From Kingdonia uniflora (lineage: Eukaryota > Streptophyta > Magnoliopsida > Ranunculales > Circaeasteraceae), in the NCBI GenBank assembly GCA_014058105.1, contig JACGCM010000679.1, positions 1,292,516-1,356,515 on the forward strand: a stretch of DNA of 64,000 nucleotides, written 5' to 3'. This document shows, in pieces, positions 1 through 11,739 of this stretch. Made by a program: the position numbers and the translations under genes. The stretch's first letter is position 1. Each line of letters begins with the position of its first letter. Under the pieces are notes generated by a model that did no database searches, was not told where the DNA came from, and worked only from the letters and a program-made list of their open reading frames with translations.

Positions 1-929
1 CCCACAGCAACGTGATCGACGATCCTCAACACCCTGGAAGCAATGAATAACGTTACCATCTAGGTTGGAGAAGGAATACATGCATGGTCTGGGAAATTGT
101 CGTGATCCAAGGAGTGTGCTGAGGTATGTGCTTAGGATTCACTTTATTGACAGATCTCCATGACTTACAGCTGCACCGAATTGGATATAATCAATGGTGT
201 CATTTGCTAGAATCCGAGATCCAATTAACTCTAATATGGACATATAGGCACAAAAAAAATACAAACACGTAAGATACTTGATCTCCCACCACCGTGGTTC
301 AAATGGCTAGCAGATGTAGAAGGGAAATGAAAGTCACGCAAAATATATTGCTAGATATGTTCAAGTGCCAGGCTCAAATATTAGTGACATTGAAATTAGA
401 AAACCATCTCCACTACAAATAACATATAGAAATTCTTCGAACATTGATTTTATTGAAGTTCCACTTTGTCTATATTATCGTTCCTTGACAAAAAATCATA
501 GGTTAGAAATGTCGCGGATGACTCAAAAGTCGACGAAGATCGACTATGTAGTATCCATCTTCTCAAGGAATATGATCATCGCAGAAATTACACTCGGCAC
601 ATGGAGATTCTTCATACAAGGTAAATGAAGTGATTTTGAGTTTAACCAAAAGTTTTTTTTTTTTTTGGGAAAAAAATAATATGAAAAACTGGACTTTCAA
701 GTTTCGGATACAAATCCGGATTATAAGACCATCCGGATTGCATCCGGATTTTACTGGCCTCGGTTCAACAAAATTAGGACGAAAATTCGGATTTGCTTCT
801 CACCCGGATTTCGATTTTCAATATTTTAAAACGTTAATATTTTTTGGGATTTGTGTTTTGTTTTCATCCAGTCCTTCACTTATAAAAGGTGTTTTTAAGA
901 TGAAAAACCTCGAGCCCTCATATTGAAAA
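1..929. other. Unassigned AT-rich sequence
   Basis: No gene recognised. The longest open frame (365-628, plus) gives an 87-residue peptide that resembles nothing I know and is probably chance. Between about 700 and 815 the motif ATCCGGATT or close variants recurs four to five times, and a TATA-like stretch TATAAAAG lies near 881-888. The segment may be the end of an old retroelement, but nothing here proves it. Confidence 0.4.
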
Positions 930-1128
930 GAAAACCATATTACTTGGGTAAGATGGGTGAAAGCCTATCTAATTAGAGGTAATGACTTTGGAACCATGGA
1001 GATCCTCAAAGACTACCCTTGGTCATGGTGGAAAAAACTTTCAAGCAAAGGAGCAAGCTGCGAAGCTCACCACCTACTTGATTGGCAATAGGAGTTCAAA
1101 TACGATACGTACTTAAATAAGATGGCAT
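930..1128 (+). pseudogene. LINE (non-LTR) reverse transcriptase C-terminal remnant
   Basis: The plus-strand frame opening around 940 reads TWVRWVKAYLIRG, then a spacer, then YPWSWWKKL. This is the conserved block just upstream of the zf-RVT zinc-binding domain in plant LINE ORF2 proteins (typically WVKWVHxYxIKG...SWxWRKLLKLR). A stop follows at about 1128. It is a short fragment without the palm domain, so it is a dead remnant. It is the sequence into which the neighbouring MITE inserted; 34256-34500 may be its continuation. Confidence 0.6.
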
Positions 1129-1164
1129 ATGCATCAAATGCAATCATTAATTACCAGGCTCTAA

Positions 1165-1331
1165 GAGTATCAGTAGTAGGCTGGCTAAATTAGCCACCCA
1201 CATAAGCTAAAAATAAGAAAAATCCTGACATGTAGCAAGGGGTAGAGAACCAGACTTTTTGAGGATGAGAATGCCACAAGTTTACCATACCAATTGAGCT
1301 GGCATTGCACCAACTCAATTGGCACACAACT
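1165..1331. mobile_element. Tourist-like MITE, left fragment
   Basis: Begins GAGTATCAGTAGTA directly after TAA (1162-1164). The other end at 34239-34252 reads TATTGCTGATGCTC, the reverse complement of GAGCATCAGCAATA, and is followed by TAA (34253-34255). A TWA target duplication with a GAGCATC-type terminal inverted repeat is the signature of PIF/Harbinger-derived Tourist MITEs. This fragment ends where the Tat element begins. Joined to 33966-34252 it makes a MITE of about 454 bp. No coding capacity. Confidence 0.7.
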
Positions 1332-1832
1332 TGTAGTCCCATGATTCCTCTCAGGGACAACAATGACTGTACGTTCGTTTTGGGCTTAATACTTCCCGCC
1401 GGAGGAGGACACCACTCGACTCTCTCCGGGTTTCTCTTTGTCTCCTTGACTTAGCTAGTTGTCTCTAGAAGAAGAAGAAGAAGAAGAAGAAGAAGATCCC
1501 ATCTAGGTTACTTCCCTACATCTACTTATAGGGAGGATTTGACCTAGGAGGGGCCCTGCTCACGTGCTCTGTATAATTTCTAAGATGTCCCTTCAGGGTC
1601 GTAGGCTTCTATACTTTCACGTGGGCAGGGAGCTAACTGACGGATCATCGTCGGTTGTGCTTATAATGGCTCTATGGTCGTTATACGAGTCCCAGCTTAA
1701 GACATATTTGTCGTTAGAAGGGAGCTCGTAGGACGACCTGGTCGTTCAGCGCTAGCTGAAGTGCTTCTTTTTTTAGTGGTGGGGTCATTTAGGGACCATC
1801 CACCTCGTTGCTAGTGGGAGCGTGCTCCTATA
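1332..1832 (-). repeat. Tat1 3' LTR
   Basis: 501 bp, starting TGTAGTCC and ending CTCCTATA on the plus strand; the last CA is mutated to TA. It aligns along its whole length with 33439-33960. It has an expanded (GAA)n stretch at about 1467-1496 that differs in length from the other LTR. On the minus strand TATAAGTA (1523-1530) is the likely core promoter and is conserved in both LTRs. CAACT immediately to the left is the target duplication. Confidence 0.88.
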
Positions 1833-1853
1833 ATCCCCCCCCTCCCCCCCCCA
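1833..1853 (-). other. Tat1 polypurine tract
   Basis: Read on the minus strand this is an almost pure purine run (GGTGGGGGGGGGGAGG...) immediately upstream of the 3' LTR. This is the position and composition expected for the plus-strand priming site of an LTR retrotransposon. Confidence 0.8.
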
Positions 1854-2084
1854 CCTTTGGTCTTGGTCGTGACTCGTGATGAGGGAGAGCTAAGGTGGTA
1901 TGATCCTGTTCCCGTGGGTCATTGTATTGGGAGGTTTGTGACATCATGCTTGTCAGTGCCTTGGGAAGAGAGAGGAGTAATAATTATTTTGAAAAACGTG
2001 TGGCGTGCAATGGCTGCCACTGCTGGAGATGTGCCATATCATTGTGGTGGGTTCGGTTATTAATAATAACCACCTCCCTATGCA

Positions 2085-2098
2085 CCCCTATTTATGAG
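2085..2098 (+). promoter_or_regulatory. Possible TATA box for the antisense ORF
   Basis: The plus strand has CCCCTATTTATGAGGA about 570 bp upstream of the first ATG of the antisense ORF (2662). A pyrimidine-rich leader (TTTCTCTTTCTTG) follows. Core-promoter position is inferred from context only; there is no transcript evidence. Confidence 0.3.
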
Positions 2099-2661
2099 GA
2101 CCTACTGTGGACTGAGAAAGATTTTCAGGCTTTTCTCTTTCTTGTGTGTGAGTTTGAATCTGTCTTCGTGCTTGCTTCTTTCTTGGAGCGCTGCCTGTGG
2201 TGGAAATATTTGGTTGGTGTTGCGATCCATTTGGGATGTTCATCCTTACGCAGTAGTATCACCGATAAGTTCTCTAGTCAATTCATTTGAGTTATAGTGA
2301 TGCATATCTTGTTGGTTAGCTTGAGTGAGATGACTCGCGTAGCGCTGTTTATGTTTGGTAAGGGTTAGATAAAATGGTAGGGAGACCGGTGATGGTTTGG
2401 TTGCATCGTCGTGAGATCATAACGGTGGCTTAACTGTGATGCCGAGATGAGTCGTGGAGTCAAAGTTAGGGTGGCGGCCGCATAAGGCCCAATGAGGATC
2501 TAGGGGTAGCAGGTCTCTAGGGCACCCTAGTTGGTTATGTGACCATTATGCCTTTTATACCTTTAGGATTGAGTCTAATGTTTATACCTGGCTCGTGCAG
2601 GGATGTCTGAGCACTGAGTACGAGTCTGTGTACCTTGAAGTTAGAAAGAACAAGGCGAGGG

Positions 2662-2730
2662 ATGGTGTCGTCAGGTGAGGAGTCATCGACGGAGGGGTTG
2701 GCTGCCAAACTACCCTATATATTATACCAG
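2662..2730 (+). pseudogene. Antisense ORF of Tat1, 5' end before the CACTA insertion
   Basis: An ATG at 2662 opens a Ser/Glu-rich frame (MVSSGEESSTEG) that runs to the CACTA boundary at 2731. The target-site triplet CAG (2728-2730) is repeated at 22285-22287, where the coding-like sequence resumes. The ATG frame would reach TAG at the rejoined site. The frame open downstream (from 22285) instead continues the frame without an ATG that starts at 2675. Either a 1 nt indel or a missed intron separates them. It belongs to the same gene as 22285-24430. Confidence 0.5.
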
Positions 2731-3165
2731 CACTACAACAAAAAGGTTAAAAAACGAGGGCAATAGTCCATCATTTTTACTTAAAAACGAGGGGAATTGT
2801 CGTCGTTTTATCCGTCGCCGTTTGTTAGTCGTATTTTTTTACGTCGTTATTTGCCATCGCTTTTTAAGGGCAATACGACTACTCACACCCGTCGCTAAAT
2901 TGCGACAACACGAACCGTCATTTTTTCCCTAGTCAAACAAAGCATTAACGACTAAACTAGTCCGTCACAAAAATGCGACTATAGTATGCTGTTGTTTCCC
3001 CCCCCACCAAAACCATGTTACTTGAACAATTAGTGACGGAGTACAACCCTCGATTATCTAACAACGTCAGCCACAACGGTCGCCAAAATATGACTAAGTG
3101 AACTCGTCGCTTTTGTAGCTAACATTAATATAGAGAATCGACGTCTGAAGCCGTCGTAAATATTA
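2731..3165. repeat. CACTA left terminal and subterminal repeat region
   Basis: After the terminal repeat the region carries repeated short motifs on both strands: GTCGTCG, CCGTCGCC, AGTCGTA, CGTCGTTA, CCGTCGCTAAATTGCGAC, AACGACTAA, TCCGTCAC, AATCGACGTC and GCCGTCGTA. Such motif clusters bind the TNPA-type protein in En/Spm elements. The density falls sharply after about 3165. Confidence 0.7.
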
Positions 3166-4826
3166 TAAATAATTTTAAAAAATCACTAATTTGATTCATT
3201 ACAAAAATGCAATATTATACTGAAATAAAAAATTTATTCATAAAAAATTATTAAATATCATTATTCAAAAAATATTAGCCATTAGGATTTTACAAATTTT
3301 TAACAATACATAAGATTGGAATTAGTAATAAAACAACTTTCTCCATCTATAACCACAATCTCGGAGGCTAAGTCTTCTTTGAAGAGCTTGTTTCTCATAG
3401 AAAATAGAGACATTTGTATTTGCATGCCCAAATTTTGAAATGCCTTAAAAATCTTGGCATATCATATACTCTTGGAATATTAACATATCAATCACCCTCG
3501 CCATCAATAGGGAACCTGAAATAATTACAAACAAAATATGAGGAACCACAAACATAAAATGTGAATAATGTGAAAGACAATTGAATTCAATAAAATTTAT
3601 CAAGGAGGGCCTTAAGGTTTAAGATTGGTACCTGGTCAACTAATCATGTTCATGGAAAACATTGAAGACTGGTGTTGTTCCATATAAGAAAAATCAATGA
3701 ATCAAGTATTAGTATTTTTTTCATCCTAAAATAAACATGAAAATAAAAAAGAAACAAATAATATCAAAAGTGGAACTTACAATTTGGAGCAGAAGAATAA
3801 AGACTAACTTTAGAGTTCAAGATATTAACAAATGCAAGCTGAAGCATGTAAGGCAAGTAAAAAAAAAGCGAACGGTTTTGACAGAAATACTGTGATTGCA
3901 AAGCTCATAATCCCGGGTCAAAACACTAATCATATTCAAATTAACAAGTAAATCAATGGTAACAAGGAATCAGATACGTGATATGTTTCAAGAATCAGAT
4001 CAATGGAGCTAATGTGCATTAACTTAAAGTTCCTACACTTTGAAAGTTTATTAAATGTATGCCAACACTAAATAACATACTAGATGCAAGAGAGTTGTAA
4101 TGCTAATGAGATTGGATATCCTTGATGAAAAGCAAATAGTAGAATATAGTACCAAAAATGTTCCAGAACATAAAAGATGCATAAAAGACTGATAAACTAG
4201 AAAGCAACCAGAGTAATTCACAACTATGCAGAATGTAATTACTGATATTTTGCAACACTAAAATCTGTACCTAACAAATGCAATAACCACAAATTTCCCT
4301 GAAAACATCCTGTGAACTCCGGTGAAGGTCTCCAGCCTTTATCCTGTGTTGTTCCATTTCTTTAGATTAAGGAAAATTTGATGCAAAAGAAGAAAATATG
4401 GCATGTCAAATAACAACATTGCATATTCCACCGATATTTCAAGTACAGAAGTCTTGAGTACCTATGCAATAACGACACCAAATATATATTGCCAAACGTA
4501 CAACGGATGTATAATCAATACTTCCACCTTAACTGACGTACATAAAATAAACAGGTAGTGTTGGTACCTAGAAAACTAATTGACATTATCACACCCCCGT
4601 ACATTTTTAATCAAGATGCAAGTCTAGCAATTGCCAATAAATAACAGAAGTAAATTATTCATGCTACTACTTCATATGGAGGTTCAGGAATGATCATATT
4701 TATCAAGGGAAGCCATTGCTTATGAACAAAATAAAGAGAAAGATTCTTATGGAAATTCATAACAGCTATATGCTAATTGATGCCACCACAAATAATTGAA
4801 TCAGTGATTTACAGATAACGAGGAAT
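3166..4826. other. CACTA internal sequence without a recognisable gene
   Basis: AT-rich, with stops in all frames. I see no transposase, no known exon and no clear repeat. It may be intron or flank carried along with captured sequence, or decayed transposon DNA. Confidence 0.4.
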
Positions 4827-5312
4827 TTGAATGTGCAGGCCAGGTACAGCAGATTAACTATGATCAAATCATGCTTCTGGATACCTCCTTCAATAGATGA
4901 GCTCAAAATCTACTGTGATGGATCTTCTCTTGGTAGTCTTAGGACTGGAAGATGTGGGGCAATCTTCAGAAATGGTGATAGTAAAGTGGCTGGGGTATTA
5001 ACTATAAATTTACAGGCTACTACTTCATACTATGCAGAGCATACTTCAATAATGGAAGCAATGGCTAGAACATTTATCGTGGGCTACACAAAAATCTGGA
5101 TTGTCTTAGATTCAAGGGCTGTAGTTGAGGCTTTTAACATTGGACATATTCCCTAGAATTTTATACCACTGTGGAAAACACTAAGTAGACAATTTATCTC
5201 TATCAGAATATCACATGTATGGAGAGAACAAAAATTCAGTACAGACCAAGCTGCAAGAAAAGGGAGTACGATGAAAAATGGAGAGCTACACTGGAAGCAG
5301 ACCTGCTTTCAT
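4827..5312 (+). pseudogene. RNase H-like (RVT_3) domain remnant
   Basis: The reading frame shows WIPPSIDELKIYCDGSSLG, GAIFRNGDSKVAGVL, YYAEHTSIMEA and IWIVLDSRAVVEAFN. This is the order of the plant RVT_3 RNase H fold (DGS, YAE and DSR carry the acidic residues). A TAG at 5154-5156 interrupts it where the family has Trp, after which the same frame continues with HVWRE and DQAARKGS to a stop near 5312. It is probably from a LINE or a domesticated RNase H gene, now broken. It lies inside the CACTA element. Confidence 0.7.
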
Positions 5313-5827
5313 AACTAAGATAGAGCGTTCTTACACAAAGTACTTTGGATTCCAGTAGTAAAAGGGTAAGATGCACATATTTGTGGGGGATGCGGGGTGC
5401 CAACCTGGTTAGGATGTCACAGATTCCTAATGATGCATATTATTGAGTAATTTTGACATATATTATCTTCACATATAACCCTTCACTTTATCATCAATAA
5501 ATAAAAATGCTTACTTTCCCAGCTCCTAATATGTTTTATTGTTCAATTTTAGTATGAGTGAGTCTATGTAGGAGATGTAGCTTTGCCTAGGTATTCAATT
5601 CAAGTGAAAGCATCTATAAACAAAACATAATGAAATAAGTAAGAACTCAAGTATCCAAGTTAAGTGGATAGAATTCTCCTTATTAATGCCGCTAGTTTCT
5701 TTACACACAAAATAGAGATCAAATGAAATGTAAGAACAACTTTATAATGGTGAGAGAAATATATATCTAACAAAGAAAGTATATTTTAGGCATCAAGGAG
5801 TAAGGGAAGAAAAGGAGTTGTTTTTAC
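5313..5827. other. CACTA internal sequence, no gene seen
   Basis: Noncoding, AT-rich. The stretch up to about 5520, ending in CAATAAATAAAAATG, may be the 3' tail of the LINE-type RNase H fragment just upstream. Confidence 0.3.
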
Positions 5828-5963
5828 CATTTCAATAACTCTTCGTATAGCAAATGTCGACTAACCCGTCCATAAGCACGGCCAATCGTAATGGGATCAT
5901 CACTATCTAGATAAACAATTGTGTCCTGCCAAACATGCTCAATACACCCTCTAAGCCCAAGAT
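5828..5963 (-). pseudogene. Isolated captured exon of an unidentified gene
   Basis: A 136 nt minus-strand block sits between a strong acceptor (TTGTTTTTCAG) and a donor (GTAAAA). It has one fully open phase of 44 codons containing CIEHVWQDTIVYLDSDDP and GRAYGRVSRHLLYEELL. I do not recognise the family. It has the same orientation as the hydrolase exons, but its open phase needs one base from the preceding exon while the hydrolase exon at 7060-7145 ends in phase 0. It is therefore probably from a different gene, or an exon between them is missing. It lies within the CACTA element. Confidence 0.5.
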
Positions 5964-7059
5964 CTGAAAAACAAGGCTATTAGGCTTAACTTGGATTTGG
6001 AACCAAAGAAGAGAACATAACTTCTATTTTAATGTTGATTTTCCAATAGAAATCACAAGTAGTAAATTAGTGAGTTTCGTATAGTGAAAATATTATTATG
6101 CTGGAACTAAAATTACTATAGAGCTTATGGATGAAAGAACTTAGAAGGATAATTACATAGCTCTTCCACTCATAAGTTGTCCAGTATACTATAGTAATAA
6201 ATTACACTCAAAGCTAATATAGGGTTTATGAGTTCATTTCTATGAATTGGCTAAGCTTAGAGTCCCCTTTAAATCTTCAAAGTTGTGCTTAGGATCAATA
6301 TAGAAGAAGCTAACAATACAAAAGTCCCACAGAAGTACGTTAAAGTAGAAGCAGGGGTGAAGCTAGGGGGCATATGAAATAACTTCTCGCCCATGGAAGA
6401 GATAGTATGCCCATTATCAGATTTCGATAGTATGCCCATCGGGTTGGTTTAATTTCTTCGGTTTTTTGCTCACCCCTACTTCTATTCCAACAGACACAAA
6501 GTCTATTTGAACAAATCATGTTCTACCTTTTCTGTTCGAAGAGGCACAAACTATTTAAACAGAACACCGAAAAATCATTTGAATGATCTTTTCCTTCGTT
6601 TTTCGACCCTCGTTCGTCCCACAAACTTCAGTGAACATAATTTGAGTTTATCACCAGGAGTTGTTGGGCTTAGCATTCACCGTTCAGGTAGAAAGATATT
6701 TGAATGAGAGAGACAATTGGAAGAGAGTGTGAAACGACGAGGAACAAAGATAATTAAGTGAGTCGAAGAATGGTTACCAAACCCTAGATGACAATTAATC
6801 TCATATCACCTTTGCAAGGGATGCATTAACTAAGCCAGCATTGGCGATGAATCCCTAGGCATAATGGATCAGAGATATTTCAAAACATAGGTTGGTCGAG
6901 TTTCCACATTTCTTAGCATTCGTCGGGATGAGATGAAGAATATAGGGATCAATCCTTCTCTTCTTAGGATCGATAACTAGCTACCTAAGTCTCATAACAG
7001 GTAAATACATCCACAATTTATGAATTTTTCCGGAACTCATGATCAAACAACGATCATAC

Positions 7060-10000
7060 CTTGACAGGTACAAAGTGTGTCGCAAGGCCACATGCAAGCA
7101 TTTCGGCGCCGTCTAACCATGGACCTATAAGACCAGCATATTCACCTGGGGAGAAAAAGAGAAACATATGGCCGTTAAGGATATTTTAATCTGAAGAACT
7201 TGCTCAGTTATTACATATGAAAATCCATGATTCAGTTCCAAGAGAATTAAGAATTGAAAATCCCTATATCCCTATATTCGACCTATGAGCAAAATAACAA
7301 ATAAAACATCACTCCAGTAGATGAAAAGATTAAAGAAAGATTTTATTTTTTTTAAAGTAGTTTTTCATATATATTGATTTTGAGATGAAAATACAAAAAA
7401 GGAAGACGGCATAAAACCTTACTCCCTGGCAAGAGTTAATTACGAATTTATTCTCAACTAGCCAACTCCAGAGCTCTATCGATTGACAAAATGTGCCAAG
7501 AAATTTGACCTTGCAACGTCAAAAAATCTTAGGCACCCCATCAGCGCCAAGATTTGCACAATAATTTGCTACACCATTACCTTCTAGGAGGGTGTATCCT
7601 AAGGTAAAGTTTATTTGTCCCTGTAGCAATTGCACCTCCTTCCATAGCAACTCCATACTCCATGGCACTGTGGTTTGGTTATATACCAGTCTACTAAAGT
7701 TTTACAATCCATCTCAACGATAGGAGTCATCAAGTTACTCTCCCTGCAATGTCAATGACCAGAACTAATGCCAATATTTATGCAAAAAATATAGGTACCA
7801 ATACCCAAAGCTTGAGCAAATCCAAAAAATAGATTCCCCTAAGAGTCTCATAGCATCTACAACTCCTAACCTCCCAGGATTACGAGCTCCATTCATGTTC
7901 AACTTGTAGCAACTCCAAGGTGGTGGCATTAAAATAACAACTCTGGTATCATCATTTTAACCACCAAGGTGCTACTACTTATCGTTTGCATCTACATTGG
8001 GTTTAAAGCTCCAAGAACACTTCCTAAGACACACATGTACTTTGATGATCTGAAGGTGAACCAACAGTATAGCATCATGCATGTACTTTGTTTCGAACTA
8101 CGCACAACTCACCAAAAGTAAGGCCTGGTAACATACCTTTCAACATCCCAACTTGTGATCGATCAAAGGCACGATAAACCAAAGAGACATTATAGTGTAT
8201 ATCGACTATGCATTAAAGCATGGCAGACCAAAAATATAGAGAAGTGTCTCCAAACAACTATTGCAGTTTTCCCTAGCACAAAAAGATGGTCTGGAGGCTG
8301 GACAATCTGTCTGGTTGTGCACCACACGAACATCAAGATGCCATAGGCATACATTTTTTGAATAAATTTCCACAGTAACAACTTGACCCAAATTCATTTG
8401 AAAATAGTTCTTTTAGTGACTCGTGTCCTAATAACATTCTAAGCTGATTTAATAGTAAAATCCCCTCTGAATCTGGAGACCAAACAACTTTATCACTTAG
8501 TGCGGAGTGCGGACAGCTTAAATCTCATGGCTACAACTTATTTCCACTCAAAAGGGATTTGCCACTCCAGTCTATCCCAGTTTCATCGATGATTTTTATA
8601 AGCCTCAGAAACTTCAGCAAATTGAACATCGACATTTAAAAGTTCTTGTAGGGAATAATTGCATGTCCAAACATCTCTCCAGAAGTCGACATATCCTTTA
8701 CCCACCCATGAAATCTCAGCCTTTACATTGTCTACAACAGTCAAAATCTCTCTTCAGAATCTTGAATCAAAGCAAGTGACATCCATTAGTTTGTTACCCA
8801 GGAAGTAATTTTCTTTGAAGAACTTTGCCCAAGCAAGACTGTCCGTACAGTAAGAACCATGCTCTTTTCATGATAACTTTGTACAAGCAAGAGTCTCCAT
8901 ACGACAAGAGTCGGCATATCATAGTACATATTTTTATATTTATTTTGTGTGCACCATGCATACTAATTTTTTATTATTTATAATTTATTTATTATTTTTT
9001 TGGTGCTTAGTTTTGGAGAAGTTCAACTTATGAGTTTTAGTAGGAATTTCAAATTAAATAAAACTACGAAACTTTGGCACTGGTACGCCTTTCGGTGTCA
9101 GGTATGGGTAATGGGTCAGGGGGTGTCAGGCGTGGCGAGATAAAAGAGAAGCAAAGTGCTTTCTAAATGGTGTTGGAGACAATGTCTGCGTGTCGGTGTC
9201 TGATAAGTGTTTACACGAATTCTTTTCAAAATATGTCGTGCTTATGTTACACAAAGAGGAAAACAAAGTAAATTTATCAAATATTGGAGTGAAAATAATT
9301 ATAATTTTCAAAGTCGAAGCTTCTGTCAACTTTTTCTATCAAATTTGATTGCTTAACAAATAATTGACTGAAATAGTGAACCAATAGACACTAAATTTAC
9401 TAATGATGTGCATGATATGAATGAAGTTACCAAAGAATCCAGGAAGTCTTGATATAAAATAGGAAGCTCCCACATCTGGAAATAGCCCCAGCGTTGTTTC
9501 TAGCATTGCAAAAACCTGTAACAATCCCAATGTACTGTAAAACGAAACAAAAGAAATAACAACATTTTAATATACTTCTTCCGTACTTGAAGAAGCACGC
9601 AGGTTGAATTTGTCTGGTATCCAAGCTACCAAGTACATAAAGAAACTTTGTAAAGTATCAAAGTTTGTTGTGTGCGTCAATGAAGTTTGATTTGACATAT
9701 CTATTTGAAGCACATTAAAATTGTGCGTTAGGATGCTCACATCTATTCAAACAATAATGTGCTACCATGAACAACTGAAATATTAGGAAGAGATCGTGCA
9801 TCCTTCCCAAGACCGCGGTCCAATTTCCAGCGTGTGTGGAAATGAGATCAATAGCTATAATGTCTAGTAACTAATACAATAAAGTTCCGAGGAGCAAAAA
9901 GTGATATCACAAATTCTTTTTGACAAGTGCTTGTAAGTGCACTACACTTATAAGTTTAGGTAATGAGAGGGACATGTACCGTATTCTCGGTTGCAACGCG

Positions 10001-11319
10001 AAATCTGCCATGTAATGAAGCCCCAGCACCACCTCCCATCACAATTCCATTAAGAATTGAAACCTTCAATCGAGTGTGTTCCTTAATAATAGTGTTGAAA
10101 TCTTCTCTAATAATATTTACCTTCTCAAGAAAGAAAAAAAAAATGTAGAAAATACAATATACCTGAGGTTTTCGGTATGTAGCCATTAAATAATTTAAGC
10201 TGAACTCATCCCAAAAGAACTTTGTACCCAATCTCCAATGACCTGCTAAATGTAACGGGTTTTATAAGGATCAAGTGTCTGTATTATGATGACCAAAACA
10301 ACATACTTGGCAAACTGTATTGTACAGTAAAGAGAAGCCAATGTTGGACACAGGACCTGTAACATAATACGTTAACAAGAAAAAATGAGATTATTTACCT
10401 TCACTGATATCACGTGCCACAGCTGCAACATCACCACCAATGCAAAATGCCCTTCTATGACCCTGAAAGCTTACAGTATTAAGCACCAAATAGAGTTTGT
10501 AATCTACAAACAAATGTGAGATGATGTTCCATATCACAAAATATATAGAAAAACTATGAACAAATTAGTCCATAGAGATAACAAATTGTGGAAAAAATAA
10601 GAATGAAACTATGTAACATTGACCCTGGTACGCGCGTTGTTTTTTTAGTTTTTTTTACACGAGTGTCATTGTCTAGTACGGTTACAGAGTTCCGGCACTG
10701 CTAGGAAAAATAAAACACCTTCAAAATATGTCGGATACATGTGCCTGCATGACCTAGTTTCTGAGTCAGATACATAACGACACGCATTTAAAAAAAATAT
10801 GGCGTGCCCATGTTACATAGGAATGAAGCAATTTTTAATGAAAAAAATTAAGAGAACATTCGGTTTGCCACTAAACTCAGATGTGCATATTTATTAGAAA
10901 TGACAAGAAAATGTGAGGAACGAAGGTATAATTTTCTAGGATAATTTTTGATATGCAAGTCGACTTACAAACAAAAATAGTTGTTGACACACATAATTAT
11001 GTATATGGTTTTACTTATTCATAATATATGCATATAATCTTGTCTTAGGAAACATGCTTACTAACCCACCCATACATGACAAATTCACAAATGCACTTAA
11101 TAAAACAAATATGACAGCTGTCCATGAACAAATTCGAAAACTTCAGCTATTTTAATCTCTACATAGATACTGATAAATTTCATTCATTTTCTAAAGTTAG
11201 CACCTGCAACATATATAAGTATATAGATTAATGTTTCCAAGAGTTTGTACCTTCACAATAACCAGTTTGACACTAGGATCCTCCTCGTAAGCAGTAAAAA
11301 GCTCCAGTAATTGAGAAAC
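7060..11319 (-). pseudogene. Captured 3-hydroxyisobutyryl-CoA hydrolase (CHY1-like) gene fragment, six exons
   Basis: Minus-strand exons at 11251-11319, 10399-10462, 10163-10242, 9980-10063, 9431-9515 and 7060-7145 are each bounded by AG and GT. Their phases match across every junction, giving 468 nt (156 codons) with no stop. Diagnostic segments are VSQLLELFTAYEEDP, AFCIGGDVAAVARDIS, DEFSLNYLMATY, SILNGIVMGGGAGASLHGRF, LGLFPDVGASYFISRLPGFF and LDGAEMLACGLATHFVP. These are the crotonase-fold core of the valine-catabolic peroxisomal or mitochondrial enzyme that hydrolyses 3-hydroxyisobutyryl-CoA. The family is about 380 residues long; the N-terminal exon and the C-terminal half were not found. 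The fragment is inside the CACTA, so I read it as transduplicated rather than as the resident gene. Confidence 0.8.
7470..8900 (-). pseudogene. LINE remnant (zf-RVT and RNase H) in an intron of the captured gene
   Basis: The minus strand around 7500-7955 reads PPPWSCYKLNMNGARNPGR, later VEMDCKTLVDW and finally YTLLEGNGVANYCANLGAD. This is the RVT_3 RNase H tail of plant LINE ORF2 proteins with many stops and frameshifts. Upstream, around 8560-8620, WDRLEWQIPFE resembles the zf-RVT neighbourhood. It lies between the hydrolase exons 9431-9515 and 7060-7145 and so occupies an intron of that fragment. Confidence 0.5.
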
Positions 11320-11739
11320 CTAAAACCCGTATAGAGCATTAGTCCAGGAAATGATAAAATATGATATGCAAGGAAATAATAAAATCTACCGACACAGCAC
11401 AAATACCTACAGGGAGATAATTGATTATCCGGCCATATATGATATATGTTTTAAAACTGTAGAATAAGAATGTTCAGATGCTAAATTATCTTGAAATAAA
11501 GCAAGACCTATAATAGTAACTTGATTGGGTAGTTCAAACAAGGTTAAAGATATTGGAATATGGAATCTTTAGACTCTTATATGCCATTCAAGTTATGAAA
11601 TATATGAATGCTAGTTCCATCATGCTTGCAAGTACAAGGACAACGTTTAGTGATAACTTATGAGCCTAATTCACAAAAGATTGGACAAGTATCAGCCTCC
11701 AATGATGCGCAAGTTCCAGGTGCATCTTGACTCAAGAAG

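Noticed and set aside
365..628. 87-codon plus-strand frame.
   Set aside because: AT-rich, no recognisable motif, no splice context. Kept only as a note in the unassigned segment.
1857..2297. Overlapping plus-strand open frames after the Tat1 polypurine tract.
   Set aside because: No domain-like sequence, three frames open in the same short GC-richer stretch, and the position fits a leader or promoter region of the antisense ORF.
8190..8397. Overlapping open frames on both strands.
   Set aside because: They sit in the LINE remnant within an intron. No frame matches a protein family.
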